From Rhizomucor pusillus (taxonomy: Eukaryota > Mucoromycota > Mucoromycetes > Mucorales > Lichtheimiaceae), in the NCBI GenBank assembly GCA_900175165.2, contig FWWN02000376.1, forward strand, positions 1 to 64,000: a stretch of DNA of 64,000 nt, written 5' to 3'. Positions 33,079 to 43,023 of this stretch are shown piece after piece. A program made the position numbers and the translations under genes. Within the stretch, counting starts at the first letter, position 1. Each line of letters starts with the position of its first letter. The notes beneath the pieces were generated by a model that was given only the letters and a program-made list of their open reading frames with translations, was not told the origin of the DNA and searched no databases.

Positions 33079-34418
33079 ATGGACACCTTGACTCTTCGCG
33101 GCACCCTTGAAGGTGCGTATCAGCTTGGATGGAAGGATTGGAGATTGGATGGATGAATGGGAGCACGATTGTGTGGTTGAACAAATGGATGATGGATCAA
33201 ACGGGTTGAAAATTTTGGATTACCAAATTTTGTACAAGTGGTGCTAACCAATGCAATTTTCGTGTAGGCCATGGCAACTGGGGTAAGCATCGCTCTCTGA
33301 CAACCTTCGACGCTGCTTGTTGAAGAGTGGACAAAAACGTTGTTATAACACTGTTTTCTAGTCACTGCCATCGCCACCACCTCTGAGGCTCCCGACATGG
33401 TTTTGTCTGCTTCCCGTGGTATGTTTCGATAGCTTGCTTTGGAGTGGAATGAGCAACATTGTAATCGTGAATGCTGATAACTTTGAACTGTATACAGACA
33501 AGTCTGTCATTGTCTGGGCTCTCACCCGGTATGTTTTGATATACCAAGATGGATATATCTCGATTGCTAGGAATAGAAGAATTGACAAGAATGGCTGTAT
33601 TTAGTGACGAGCTGAACTACGGTGTTCCCCGCAAGTCCTTGTTGGGCCACAACCACTTCGTTCAGGACCTTGCCATCTCTTCTGATGGTCAGTTTGCTCT
33701 TTCTGCCTCCTGGGACAAGACCCTCCGTCTCTGGGACCTCGCCACCGGCACCACCACCCGCCGCTTCGTCGGTCACACCAACGACGTTTTGTCCGTCTCC
33801 TTCTCTGCCGACAACCGTCAGATCGTCTCCGGCTCCCGTGACAAGACCATCAAGCTCTGGAACACCCTTGGTGAGTGCAAGTACCAGCTCACCGAAGATG
33901 GCCACAGCGACTGGGTCTCCTGCGTCCGCTTCTCTCCCAACCCAGCCAACCCTCTCATCGTCTCTGGTGGCTGGGATAAGATCGTCAAGGTCTGGGACTT
34001 GACCAAGCTCAAGCTTCGCACCAACTTCATTGGCCACAACGGCTACGTCAACACCGTCACCGTCTCCCCCGATGGTTCCCTCTGCGCTTCCGCTGGTAAG
34101 GACGGCGTTGTCATGCTTTGGGACTTGAACGACTCCAAGCACTTGTATTCCCTTGAAGCTGGTGATGTCGTCAACGCCCTCACCTTCTCTCCTAACCGAT
34201 ACTGGTTGGTTGCCGCTACCGCTTCCTCCATCAAGGTTTGGGACCTCGAGAACAAGTCCTTGGTCGATGAGCTCCGTCCTGAATTCAACATGGCCGGTCA
34301 ACGCAAGGCTCGCGAGCCCGAGTGTGTTTCCATTGCCTGGAGCGCTGATGGCAGCACTTTGTTCTCTGGCTACACTGATAACCTCATCCGTGTCTGGCAG
34401 GTGTCCCGCACCCTATAA
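33079..34418 (+). CDS. rack1/cpc2: RACK1 (Asc1/Cpc2), ribosome-associated WD40 protein
   Basis: Starts [20 protein letters not shown] and ends [14 protein letters not shown]. The first part is split into very short exons (33079-33112, then 33268-33282 of only 15 nt, then pieces ending at 33419 and about 33530). The last exon, from about 33603, carries five of the seven blades. WD repeats are clear: [76 protein letters not shown] and [18 protein letters not shown]1 sits on the 40S head near the mRNA exit and scaffolds signalling kinases; in fungi it affects general amino acid control and development. Third positions are strongly C-biased, as expected for very high expression. Confidence 0.95.
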
Positions 34419-34565
34419 GGTGCTTCTTTCTGCCTCCTACCTTGTATAAAGAATAAAAGCAACATCCTGGCCCAAAGAGGAGAAAAAATTCAATAATGTC
34501 TGCTTTTGTGATGGAAATCTATTTGGTTATCAGTGTGTGATTCTACATGTATATGTACAGGTCGG

Positions 34566-35656
34566 TTACTTTAGTAATCGCATGACAGTTTCAAACATAA
34601 ATACAGCGGAGGCATTAGTAGGGAAAGCGCGAAGGAACGATGGCAAGAAGCCGCGGTAAAAGCCTCTGAGGCCATCTTGCTTGTTGATATACTGCGCGAC
34701 GGACAACGGTGTCGGGAATCGCTTTGGCTTAACATCAGGTTGTGTCATGTATCTGTTCTTGACAGCGTCTGAGGGGAACGCGCCGAGCCAGAACGCTGTT
34801 GCGCTCAGGCCTCCTGCGATAAATGTGACGCTGCCGTCAGACAACTCGAGTTTCTTTAGTTCGCGCGTAAATACGTCGTAGGATGCCCAAAAGACAAAGA
34901 ACCAGCTTCGGAAGAGCATAGTGGGCAGGAGACCAGTCCAGAGACCAAACACGCCGTTGTTTCGTATGATTTGGGCGGCGCAGTTGATAGGACCACTGTA
35001 GACCTTTGTAGCGGCATCGTATTGGACCTGCAGTCTCGATTTGATCTGTTCGACCGGCGTGGCTACAAATGAAACTGTAATTCCACCCGCTAGACCGGCG
35101 AGTCCGTGCTGAAATACACTAAGTGGTTTATCCCCGTTCCACTTTTGTTGGATCATTCTCGCATTATGCAGCGTGCCCAACCTATTCACGTGTGAATATT
35201 GCAAACTTCTTGAATATGAGGGAAAACAAGCCGCTTACATGATACTATCCATGAACATCCAGCCAATCAAGGGTGGAGTAGCACCTTTGTAAAGCGCCCT
35301 GAAACCTTCCTGGCGTACTGTTTTGGCGAGGCAATCTAGTGGGCCCTTGAACCGTCCTTCCTCCTTGCCAGACGTCTGCAGACGAACTTTGATGGTATCT
35401 TTGACAAATTGTTAGGCAAATCATCTATATTGTATGCTATTCATCCCGAAACAACGTACCAAAAGGGTGCCCTACAGCCAGCTTCGTGATGCCTGAGGCG
35501 ACGCCAGCAGCGAAACCTCGGAAACGATTATACAGCGATTGATCGTCGAGATTAGCGTTCGCTGTCGATAGCTGCTGCTTAGAGTCTTGCCAAACGATCA
35601 GAAATTATGGCGAATTGTCGAAAAAGTTTTCGTTCCTTCCTTTTACCTGCAGACAT
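34566..35656 (-). CDS. Mitochondrial carrier (SLC25), acylcarnitine/amino-acid type
   Basis: Three introns; starts MSADSKQQLSTANANLDD and ends TVMRLLK. Three carrier repeats are visible: HPFDTIKVRLQ (Px[DE]xx[KR], restored across an intron), TPVEQIKSRLQVQYD and FPSDAVKNRYM. Each is followed by the usual aromatic-Gly helices (GFRALYKGATPPLIGW, GVFGLWTGLLPTMLFRSW, GLRGFYRGFLPSFLRAFPTN). Carriers exchange metabolites across the inner mitochondrial membrane. The R-A-F-P-T-N-A end and the repeat pattern resemble the carnitine/acylcarnitine and basic-amino-acid branch; the substrate cannot be fixed from sequence alone. The neighbouring RACK1 gene is convergent, with only about 150 bp between stops. 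Confidence 0.88.
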
Positions 35657-37545
35657 TAGGTCTAGCTGGAATAGACTGCTTCTTCAGACGCTTTAGCAAC
35701 TTTAGATCCGGCGATAGATTGCAGTTTTCTCCGAACTGTCATCTTGTCGCTTGGATATGTATACAAGCTTCTATAAGCTCGTCTACTAGTAATTTTATAA
35801 GCAATAATCATCATTGTTGAACTATGAGGAAGTATATACTAGAAAGTTGTCCTAAGAAACGAATATATTGCTGTTAATATCATCATCAAATAATCCTTAG
35901 AATATTTACTTGCCTGTGTAACAGGTACCTGCCGATGGGTTTCTCTAAGAACAGGGCAGACAACTGTTGCTGTCAGGAGTCGTTTTGGCCCAACAAAACA
36001 TCAGGAAGAAAAAGGCCGAAAATATAATAATTACAGGCACAGACTGTGCCAAACTTGTCCCTTCGCCTACAGGATCTCACTAATAGTGATAGAGATCTCA
36101 CAAATAAGATTCGTTGCTGCTTTTGACTGCTCGCAGATCTTCATGACATTACACCACGAGACCAACATTATTAGGAACGCAAGCTGTTGTACTTCAAAGC
36201 AGATTGGTTTGCAATAACGAGATCTTGTATGGATTCTTACATTGCTTCCTTCTTCACGTATGCATACACAATGAAAACAGCACGGAACATAACCTCCGAG
36301 ATGGATTTCCCTTCGTCTGGATATCAGACGGTGATCGCAATCATATGAAAACCATGCATTGCATGACACTTGTGTGTATGTTTGAGACGGAGCTGGCTCC
36401 AACATGCATCGCACAAAGATTGCCCAGGAAACCGGGGATAAATCTAAAATTGGTAAAATTCACATTTCTCTGACAAGCAGAGAGAGCAGGATGTGGCGTC
36501 CACTTTGGCTTTCCTTGCATGGTCCTACGTCATTCCACGCGACCGCTACATGATGAACAATGGATCCAGCGCTATTTATAGATATCGCCATTCCAGCTAG
36601 ACCCTCGTGGATTGAAATCGTCGTTACTACTATGAGAAATCTAATGTCGGTAGATCTATCAGTTATGGGAAACGCTCCTACCAAGATATAGGAGGTATGC
36701 ACATTTCGAAACCGCCATTGCCAAGAGTTCAATTCAAGATAATGTTTTCTGAGCTACATACACTGTTGTATGTTGAAGTGGAATAGAATACGTACCGTAT
36801 TTACATTCCAAACGAGGCATCCGTCAAACTTGAGGGCATCAAATGAATAGCATGACTTTTAGAATACATCAATCTTGAGTTGTCACATGCTTGCTTTATG
36901 TGGATTCCTATTCGGTGTAACCATACTCCTTACGACCAACTACATACAATATCGACCGTATTCTAGAATTCTGGACATTACTACAATGTCTGTTCATTTC
37001 ATTTCAAGCTGTTGCAATATGAATAATTTTTCTCAAAGATCACGCGTCTTTTTGGGGAGCAATTCCAATGTTCAATGGGCCATTTTCCAAGAGCCATTGT
37101 TTGGATTACGTAAAATGACATTCCTTTCATCATAAATTTGCGGCATAAGGTATATATTATTGCTACCGCGGTACTAGCCCCAATGGCGCCGAAGGCCGGC
37201 TTTTTGCTTTAATGGATAGGTTTCCGCGTCTGAGTGGATGCAGATAGTGCTTAGCATCAAGTGCTCGAGCACCGAATATGGATGCTCTAGCTAGTGAATG
37301 TAATGTAGTGTAGCATGCCTAAATCTGCGGGAACATCCGTTGCCAAGGAAGATAAGTGGCTTGCACCCGCTGGGAATCCCGATCATGGAAGGCCGGTGCA
37401 ACCAGCAATAGCTATTCAACCTTGTGGACCACCGGGGCGAACGTTCCTTTGCTTTAACTTCCTTTTCCCGTTTTGTGCTCAACTCTCCACTCTTTTTCTC
37501 AGGCTGAGCCTTACGACTCCCTCCAGTCGAACATTTACTTGAGCC
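35657..37545. other. Nearly 1.9 kb without a supported gene
   Basis: All open frames are under about 115 codons and motif-free on both strands. A short GC-rich segment (GGCGCCGAAGGCCGGC near 37184) stands out from the AT-rich background. The last 120 bp (37430-37545) is pyrimidine-rich and is probably the promoter and leader of the Zn2Cys6 gene. No tRNA A/B boxes or repeat pair found by eye. Confidence 0.4.
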
Positions 37546-38484
37546 ATGACCGGCGATGAGCAACAATCACAGCAACAACAGCAGCAGCAGCAACCACCAA
37601 GCGCACAACAGCCCACACCTTCAGCGTCGGCGCCACCACCGCCACAACAGCCCTTCCAACTTCGGAAAAAACGCGTAAAGATCGTAAGTGCGTGTGCAGA
37701 ATGCAGACGCAAGAAAACGAAATGCAACGGCGAGCAGCCTTGTCGCAGCTGTGTAAGATCAAATGTAGAATGCGTGTACCCGGCGGCTCAAGGTCAGAGT
37801 GACGACAAGAGGAGTGCACAGAGCAAGGCAGCGTTGGAAGCAATAGAAGAGCGATTAAGAGCTATTGAGAATATGCTCCGTGCAATTTTGCAGTCGCAGC
37901 AAATGCCAAACCCGGCTGACTTGGATCCTGTCCTCGTCAATCAGTTTCTTAACAGCACTGCAAATAGACCCTCATCCTCTTCTTCTTCCTCGTCTATATC
38001 GTCGCCTCCGCTGGCAGTGCATCATCTGCAGCAGCAACAACAACAGCAGCAGTCGCACCTTCCTCAGCAGCAGCAGCAGCAATCATCTCAACAACAACAA
38101 CAACAACCATTACCTCCTCACCCTCCTAACTCACCACCTCCATCTTTGCGTTACCCTCCTCATTCGCAGTATTATCCACCACCCTCCCATCCTGCGCCTC
38201 TGCAACGGTCGCCAGAACAAGACGTCCGACTTCCCTCCATCCGCAACTTGTCTGCTCCGTCTGTTTTCCATCCTCACCAGACCTCTTCTGACAGCTCCTC
38301 CCCCGCATTTGACGAACGTGAAATGCATCCCTATGGTCACGTAGGTCACTATGGCATGCAAGATTACTACAACTACCATGCCAGAACGCCATCCACCTCA
38401 GGCACACCTCCAGCTGGACCTCCACCTCCACCTATCTCTGAAGAGTCCAGCGCCTTCCAACCTATCCTCAAGCGCAAACGATGA
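37546..38484 (+). CDS. Short Zn2Cys6 transcription factor
   Basis: A single exon of 312 residues. After a Gln/Pro-rich N-terminus, a canonical zinc cluster occupies about residues 50-78: SACAECRRKKTKCNGEQPC followed by RSCVRSNVEC. A basic linker and a coiled-coil dimerisation helix (ALEAIEERLRAIENMLRAIL) follow. The rest is Gln/His/Pro/Ser low complexity, ending ILKRKR, a probable nuclear localisation signal. The fungal-specific middle homology domain is absent, so this is a compact DNA-binding regulator of the kind common in Mucorales. Target genes unknown. The lack of introns differs from most neighbours. Confidence 0.85.
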   Translation: MTGDEQQSQQQQQQQQPPSAQQPTPSASAPPPPQQPFQLRKKRVKIVSACAECRRKKTKCNGEQPCRSCVRSNVECVYPAAQGQSDDKRSAQSKAALEAIEERLRAIENMLRAILQSQQMPNPADLDPVLVNQFLNSTANRPSSSSSSSSISSPPLAVHHLQQQQQQQQSHLPQQQQQQSSQQQQQQPLPPHPPNSPPPSLRYPPHSQYYPPPSHPAPLQRSPEQDVRLPSIRNLSAPSVFHPHQTSSDSSSPAFDEREMHPYGHVGHYGMQDYYNYHARTPSTSGTPPAGPPPPPISEESSAFQPILKRKR

Positions 38485-39155
38485 TTTATAGACTAGTTTA
38501 TCTACGCTTAAATAATTATAGTTTTTTGTAATAACTGAGAAATCTGTGCTGTTTGCAGATGAACAGAATGTTGGACTTGCGTGAACTGAATTTCGTGGAT
38601 GTCGGCGAAATGGAACAATGCGGCGTGTGAAACGTGACTGTGTGTGGACTATTGATGCATCTACTGTATTTTTTCAGTAGCGCGACATATATGACATACA
38701 AAGCTGAACGTTTTAAAGAATCCATTTAATTGTATACCGCTGTGAGAGACTCTTTTCTGATCTTATGCATGCTTAAAGCATAGCAGCACAATCAACGATG
38801 TAGTGTTTATGCTAAGAGGAGCGTTTATATCTGGAGGAATTAATGCACATTGGGAACTCATTAAGGAATTCTCAAGAGGCTGTCCTCACCGGATCGAAAA
38901 TATCAGTTTAGATTGAAAAAGAATATGCGTAAGCTATAGACTTACCAATAGGATGCACATCACAGCACATATCGCGCATACCTTTAATTGGACAGGCCCG
39001 CAAGAAATGCCGATGATGTTCTGGTATCCAATCAGCTCGATGTTTGGGGGAAGCCACGAAACTGCGTACCTGAGCGGAGCACACAATTGTCTCGAAAATT
39101 TCTTTTATAAATCTGCGAAAGTTGCACTTTTTTCTCTCCCTTCTTTTGTCAAGCT
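38485..39155. other. Intergenic region upstream of the GUCT helicase
   Basis: About 670 bp of AT-rich DNA. The last 40 bases before the ATG at 39156 are pyrimidine-rich (TTTTTTCTCTCCCTTCTTTT). No gene supported. Confidence 0.4.
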
Positions 39156-41318
39156 ATGCCGACTGCGTATTCTAAAGGTATGTTTCAGAGAAAACAAGTG
39201 TAAAACTATACTTCGAAGCTCACAATGTAATGTTCAATTTTAGATCGTCCGAACAAATATAGCCGTTCATCAAGCAAATCTGATCGGTACAGCCGCAGCG
39301 ACGATCGCAATGACAGGGGCTCCAGGAAGCGAGATCGTGATCAGTACAAGGAAGAACATGTTGGCAATGAAGAAAAACAAGAACTTGAATCCAGGAAGGA
39401 TCGTAAACAAGAGGAAGAGTCCCAGCAACCTAAAAAACGCAAGGTAGATGATGAGGAGGTTGCAGGCGAGCAAGAAGAACAAGAACAAGAAGAGCAAATT
39501 CCCGACCACCTGCGTCTCTCCAACTTCCGTATTTCATCCAGCACGGTAGAAAACCTTGAAGCTCGTGGCATTCGCTCCTTGTTTGAAATCCAGGCAGCAA
39601 CATTTGATGCCATTTTTGATGGCAACGATGTTCTTGCTCGTGCACGTACCGGTACCGGCAAGACTTTAGCCTTTGCTTTGCCTGTCATCGAGAAGCTCGC
39701 ACTTGACACCGAGTTCAACACGCGACGTGGACGTGCACCCCGTGTTTTGGTAATGTGCCCTACGAGAGATTTGGCCAAGCAAGTCTGCGGCGATTTCGAA
39801 TCCGTCTCCGGCAACCGATTGAAGGCTCTTGCTATGTACGGCGGTGTGCCATACAAGGAACAAACCTCTGTACTGAGAGATGGTGTTGATGTCATTGTCG
39901 GTACTCCCGGTCGAGTTTTGGATCACATCAAGTTTGGCAACCTCAAGCTCCACAACATACGATTCATTATCCTTGACGAAGCAGATGAAATGTTGGATGC
40001 TCGTGGTTTTGAAGAAGATATGTTCAACGTCTTGAACCACATCAAGGAACAGAAATCAGAAAGCCGTGACTATCAGACATTGCTATTCTCTGCGACGGTT
40101 CCTGATTCTGTCATGACCACTATCAAACGTTTCATGAAGGAGGATTACAAGCGCATCGACTTGGTTGGCAACTCGTCCAACAGAACGAACCAAAACATTC
40201 GCCACATTGCTATGCCCACGTCGTATCTGGCACGCGCAGACATCATTGGTGACGTTGTCAATGTTTACGGTCGAAGTGGTTTGACGGTCATCTTTTGCGC
40301 TACCAAGGCCGATGCAAACGAACTCGGTACTCATGCAAAGTTGGATGCTGCTGTTCTACATGGTGATATTGCACAGCAATCACGTGAAGCAACCATGAAG
40401 GCTTTCCGAGAAGGAAAGTACAAATGTATTGTCTGCACTGACGTTATGGCTCGTGGTCTTGATATTCCTCAGGTTGACCTGGTTATCAACTGCCAGCCTC
40501 CTCTTGATACCGAGAGCTATGTCCACCGATCTGGTCGTACCGGTCGTGCTGGTCGCAAGGGTATCTGTGTCACTTTCTATAAGCCTCAAGAAGAAAGCAT
40601 CCTCAAGGTTATCACTCGCAAGACTGGTGTAAAGTTTGAAATGATGGCAGCTCCCCGCCCTGAGGATATCATCAAGGCCGCTACCGAGGATGCCTTCAAG
40701 CAGATCGAAACAGTCAAGCAAGAAGTACTGCCCTTCTTTGCCGAATCTGCTGACAAGCTCATTGAGAAGCACGGTGCTAGAGATGCTGTCGCTGCAGTTC
40801 TGGCTCTAGTATCTGGATACCAAAATGGAATTCCCACCCGATCTTTGTTATCTGGCATGGAGAACCAGATCACCCTCTTCTTCCAAATCAGTCATGAAAT
40901 TCAACACCCTGGATATGTCAAGAACATTATCAGCCGCGAATATCCCGAAATGACCGATTGCAAAGGTTGGCGGATGACTCGCGATATGAAGGGTGTCGTT
41001 TTCGATGCTCCCGCAAACCAAGTCGAAGTTCAAGAGGATGGCTCTGTCTGGCTCTGTGGTCGCCCGTTCAAGAAACAGCACAATGTTACTCTGTCCGCTC
41101 TCCAAGAACTGCCTGAATTGGCGGAAAGAAACGACCGCCAAGGTGGCAACGGCTATGGCCGGTTTGGAGGTAACGGTGGCGGCGGTTATGGTCGCAACGG
41201 TTACAGCCGCAACGGTGGCGGATATCAATCTGGCGGTCGCAACGGTTACGGCCGCAACAACGGAAACGGTGATCGCCAACGTAATGGATACCGCGGCCGA
41301 GGAAACGGACGTTATTAA
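39156..41318 (+). CDS. DEAD-box RNA helicase with GUCT domain (DDX21/Gu-like)
   Basis: Two exons (39156-39177 and 39244-41318) encode 698 residues. A charged Arg/Asp/Glu N-terminus precedes the helicase core: ARTGTGKT (motif I), PTRDLAKQV (Ia), GTPGRVLD (Ib), LDEADEML (II), FSATVP (III), ARGLDIPQVDLVI (V) and HRSGRTGRAGRKG (VI). After it comes a GUCT domain (SLLSGMENQITLFFQ, CKGWRMTRDMKGVVFDAPA, VWLCGRPF), then a Gly/Asn/Arg-rich RGG-like tail. DDX21-type helicases act in the nucleolus on rRNA and snoRNAs. GUCT is characteristic of animal, plant and protist Gu helicases. All catalytic motifs are intact. Confidence 0.93.
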
Positions 41319-41516
41319 ACAAGTAAACAGCATTATCCTTTGTTCATTGTCATCATCTCTTGTCTCAGCATAGTGCAACATGTCCTCTCTTCCACATTAG
41401 ATTTTTTTCTGTTCAATTTACATTTCTCTTCCCTTCCGTACTGCTACATTTATTGCGAATGTTAAAATTAAAAAAGAAGCATGATATCATCGTCATTCAT
41501 GAGAATAATGGCATTG

Positions 41517-42915
41517 TCAAAGGTTAGACCAGCCTCTTGATTCCCACGAAAGCGTCGAAACATTGCTAGCGAAGCCGGCGTCTTCAAAGTGACCTTCCAT
41601 ATCTTCGTCTGCTGTAGCATAATAATTGTTGAGATCATTGCGTGATATTCGTCTCCTATCATGATACGAATGGTACATGAGGATTGTACTACTTGTAGTT
41701 CTACTTTCGGTCTCACCTTTTCCTTCTCTGCTCTTCGTTCTGGAGGATGGCCGCAGCCATGGTTTTTGCTGTGGATCGAGAGGAGGAAGAGGAGGAAGAG
41801 GAAGGAATAGCGCAAGACGGTTTTGGAGTTGATGGCGAGGTATTTACAGATGATACGTTGGTATTTGTATGGGAATAGGGAGGATCAATGACAATGCAGT
41901 CGTTATCGTCATCGTCGTTCTCGTCGTCGCGACGATCTTGTTCCTTTCGGTGGGTAACTTTTACTTGGTGCTTTGGATCATGTCATTCGTCGTCGTCGTT
42001 GTCGTCATCGCTGTATGCACCGGTGCATCCGGAAGCGTGCAGATTGATTTCGTGTGACCGATACCTACGAAAACATACGGGACAAGCAACATCTTCGGTG
42101 GGAACTGGTCCACTCTAAAAAAAAAGAAGAGTAATAGTTTACACAACCTCGTGGACCACCACCTTAAAGATGTATATTACCAGCGATCCAACTTGTTTTC
42201 CTTTGTATGCAGGTTTGCGGGCGTAAACTTTACGGGTAGGAACGGTGAGTGATTCCACAAACTGATCGAGATTTACGTTATTATGCTGTTCTTCAGGGCG
42301 AGTATCTTGATCTGCCTCCGCTTTGTGTGCTTTTCTCACGAAAACCGCTTTTTGTTTTCCTTTTGGACGTGATGCCGGCAGTGACGGTAGCGAAGAAGAA
42401 GGGGTCGGTGAAGGTGATCGGCACCTCGTAGGGGAGGATGGTGGCGACGAGTGTGGAAGTTGTGGAGAATGCGCTGGTGCTGTGGATGGTTCCTCTTTAA
42501 TACACTGATCCATGTACACTGATATATCTTCAATGTAGAACGTTGAGTCGTCCGAAGGGCAAGGTGACGGATCTCTGACTTTTTCTTGCTTCACTTTACG
42601 AAAACTAATAGTTTCGAAGCCGTCACTATTTTCGCCACTGTCTCCACCACCACCGTCTTCGTCGCTGCTGTGAAAAGTCGAGGTTCGGTGCCTGTGTCGC
42701 TTTTGATTGCTCCATACGGCGCATTGCTTCTCGAACTGTTCAAACATTTTCTTCTGCTCTTCAATTTGCTGTTGCAAACTAAGCTCAATCGCCCTTTTCA
42801 GATCTTGCTCTTCCTGTTCTTCGAGACTGCACGTCATTGTCGACTGACTCGAGCTACTGCCCTGGAACCAACTGTAAATTGATCGCCCATTGCCGTTTGA
42901 TTTTCCGTTTTTCAT
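41517..42915 (-). CDS. Ubiquitin-binding protein with UIM and UBZ4 zinc finger
   Basis: Exon 1 holds a ubiquitin-interacting motif (EEQDLKRAIELSLQQQ, fitting the acidic-xxAxxxS UIM pattern), a coiled segment, then long Ser/Pro/acidic disorder. After a phase-0 intron comes a Rad18-type UBZ4 finger, DVACPVCFRRYRSHEINLHA followed by SGCTG (C-x2-C, H, C). I start at ATG 42915 because the open frame upstream to 42981 lacks an ATG. Downstream, the same frame meets TGA after DDDE; an intron from GTGCAT could skip it, continuing to an acidic then Ser-rich part and perhaps ending SWESRGWSNL at 41517. The C-terminal third is therefore uncertain. UIM plus UBZ4 suggests binding to ubiquitinated chromatin or repair factors, by analogy to Rad18 and RAP80; this is inference. 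Confidence 0.65.
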
Positions 42916-43023
42916 TGACAAAAGCAAGTCTCGTTCGGCAGCAAGACGGGAAGCGAGTTTGAATGATTTTCTTTGCTTCAATTATCGTTTTTTACAATCC
43001 TTAAAAACGAGAGCCAGGAACAA

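Noticed and set aside
33113..33267. Snr24-like C/D snoRNA in a RACK1 intron
   Set aside because: Yeast ASC1 hosts one, but here there is only a degenerate ATGATGG and no CTGA box.
33567..34301. 244-codon minus-strand open frame
   Set aside because: Exact antisense of the RACK1 last exon, open because of its biased third positions.
35657..37545. Hidden RNA gene in the 1.9-kb gap
   Set aside because: Checked by eye for tRNA B-box, U6-like and snoRNA boxes without success; a covariance-model search would be needed.
40848..41381. 177-codon minus-strand open frame
   Set aside because: Antisense of the Gly/Asn-rich tail of the GUCT helicase.
42000..42030. GAC-rich stretch as a trinucleotide expansion
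   Set aside because: Short, imperfect and within coding sequence for an acidic tract.
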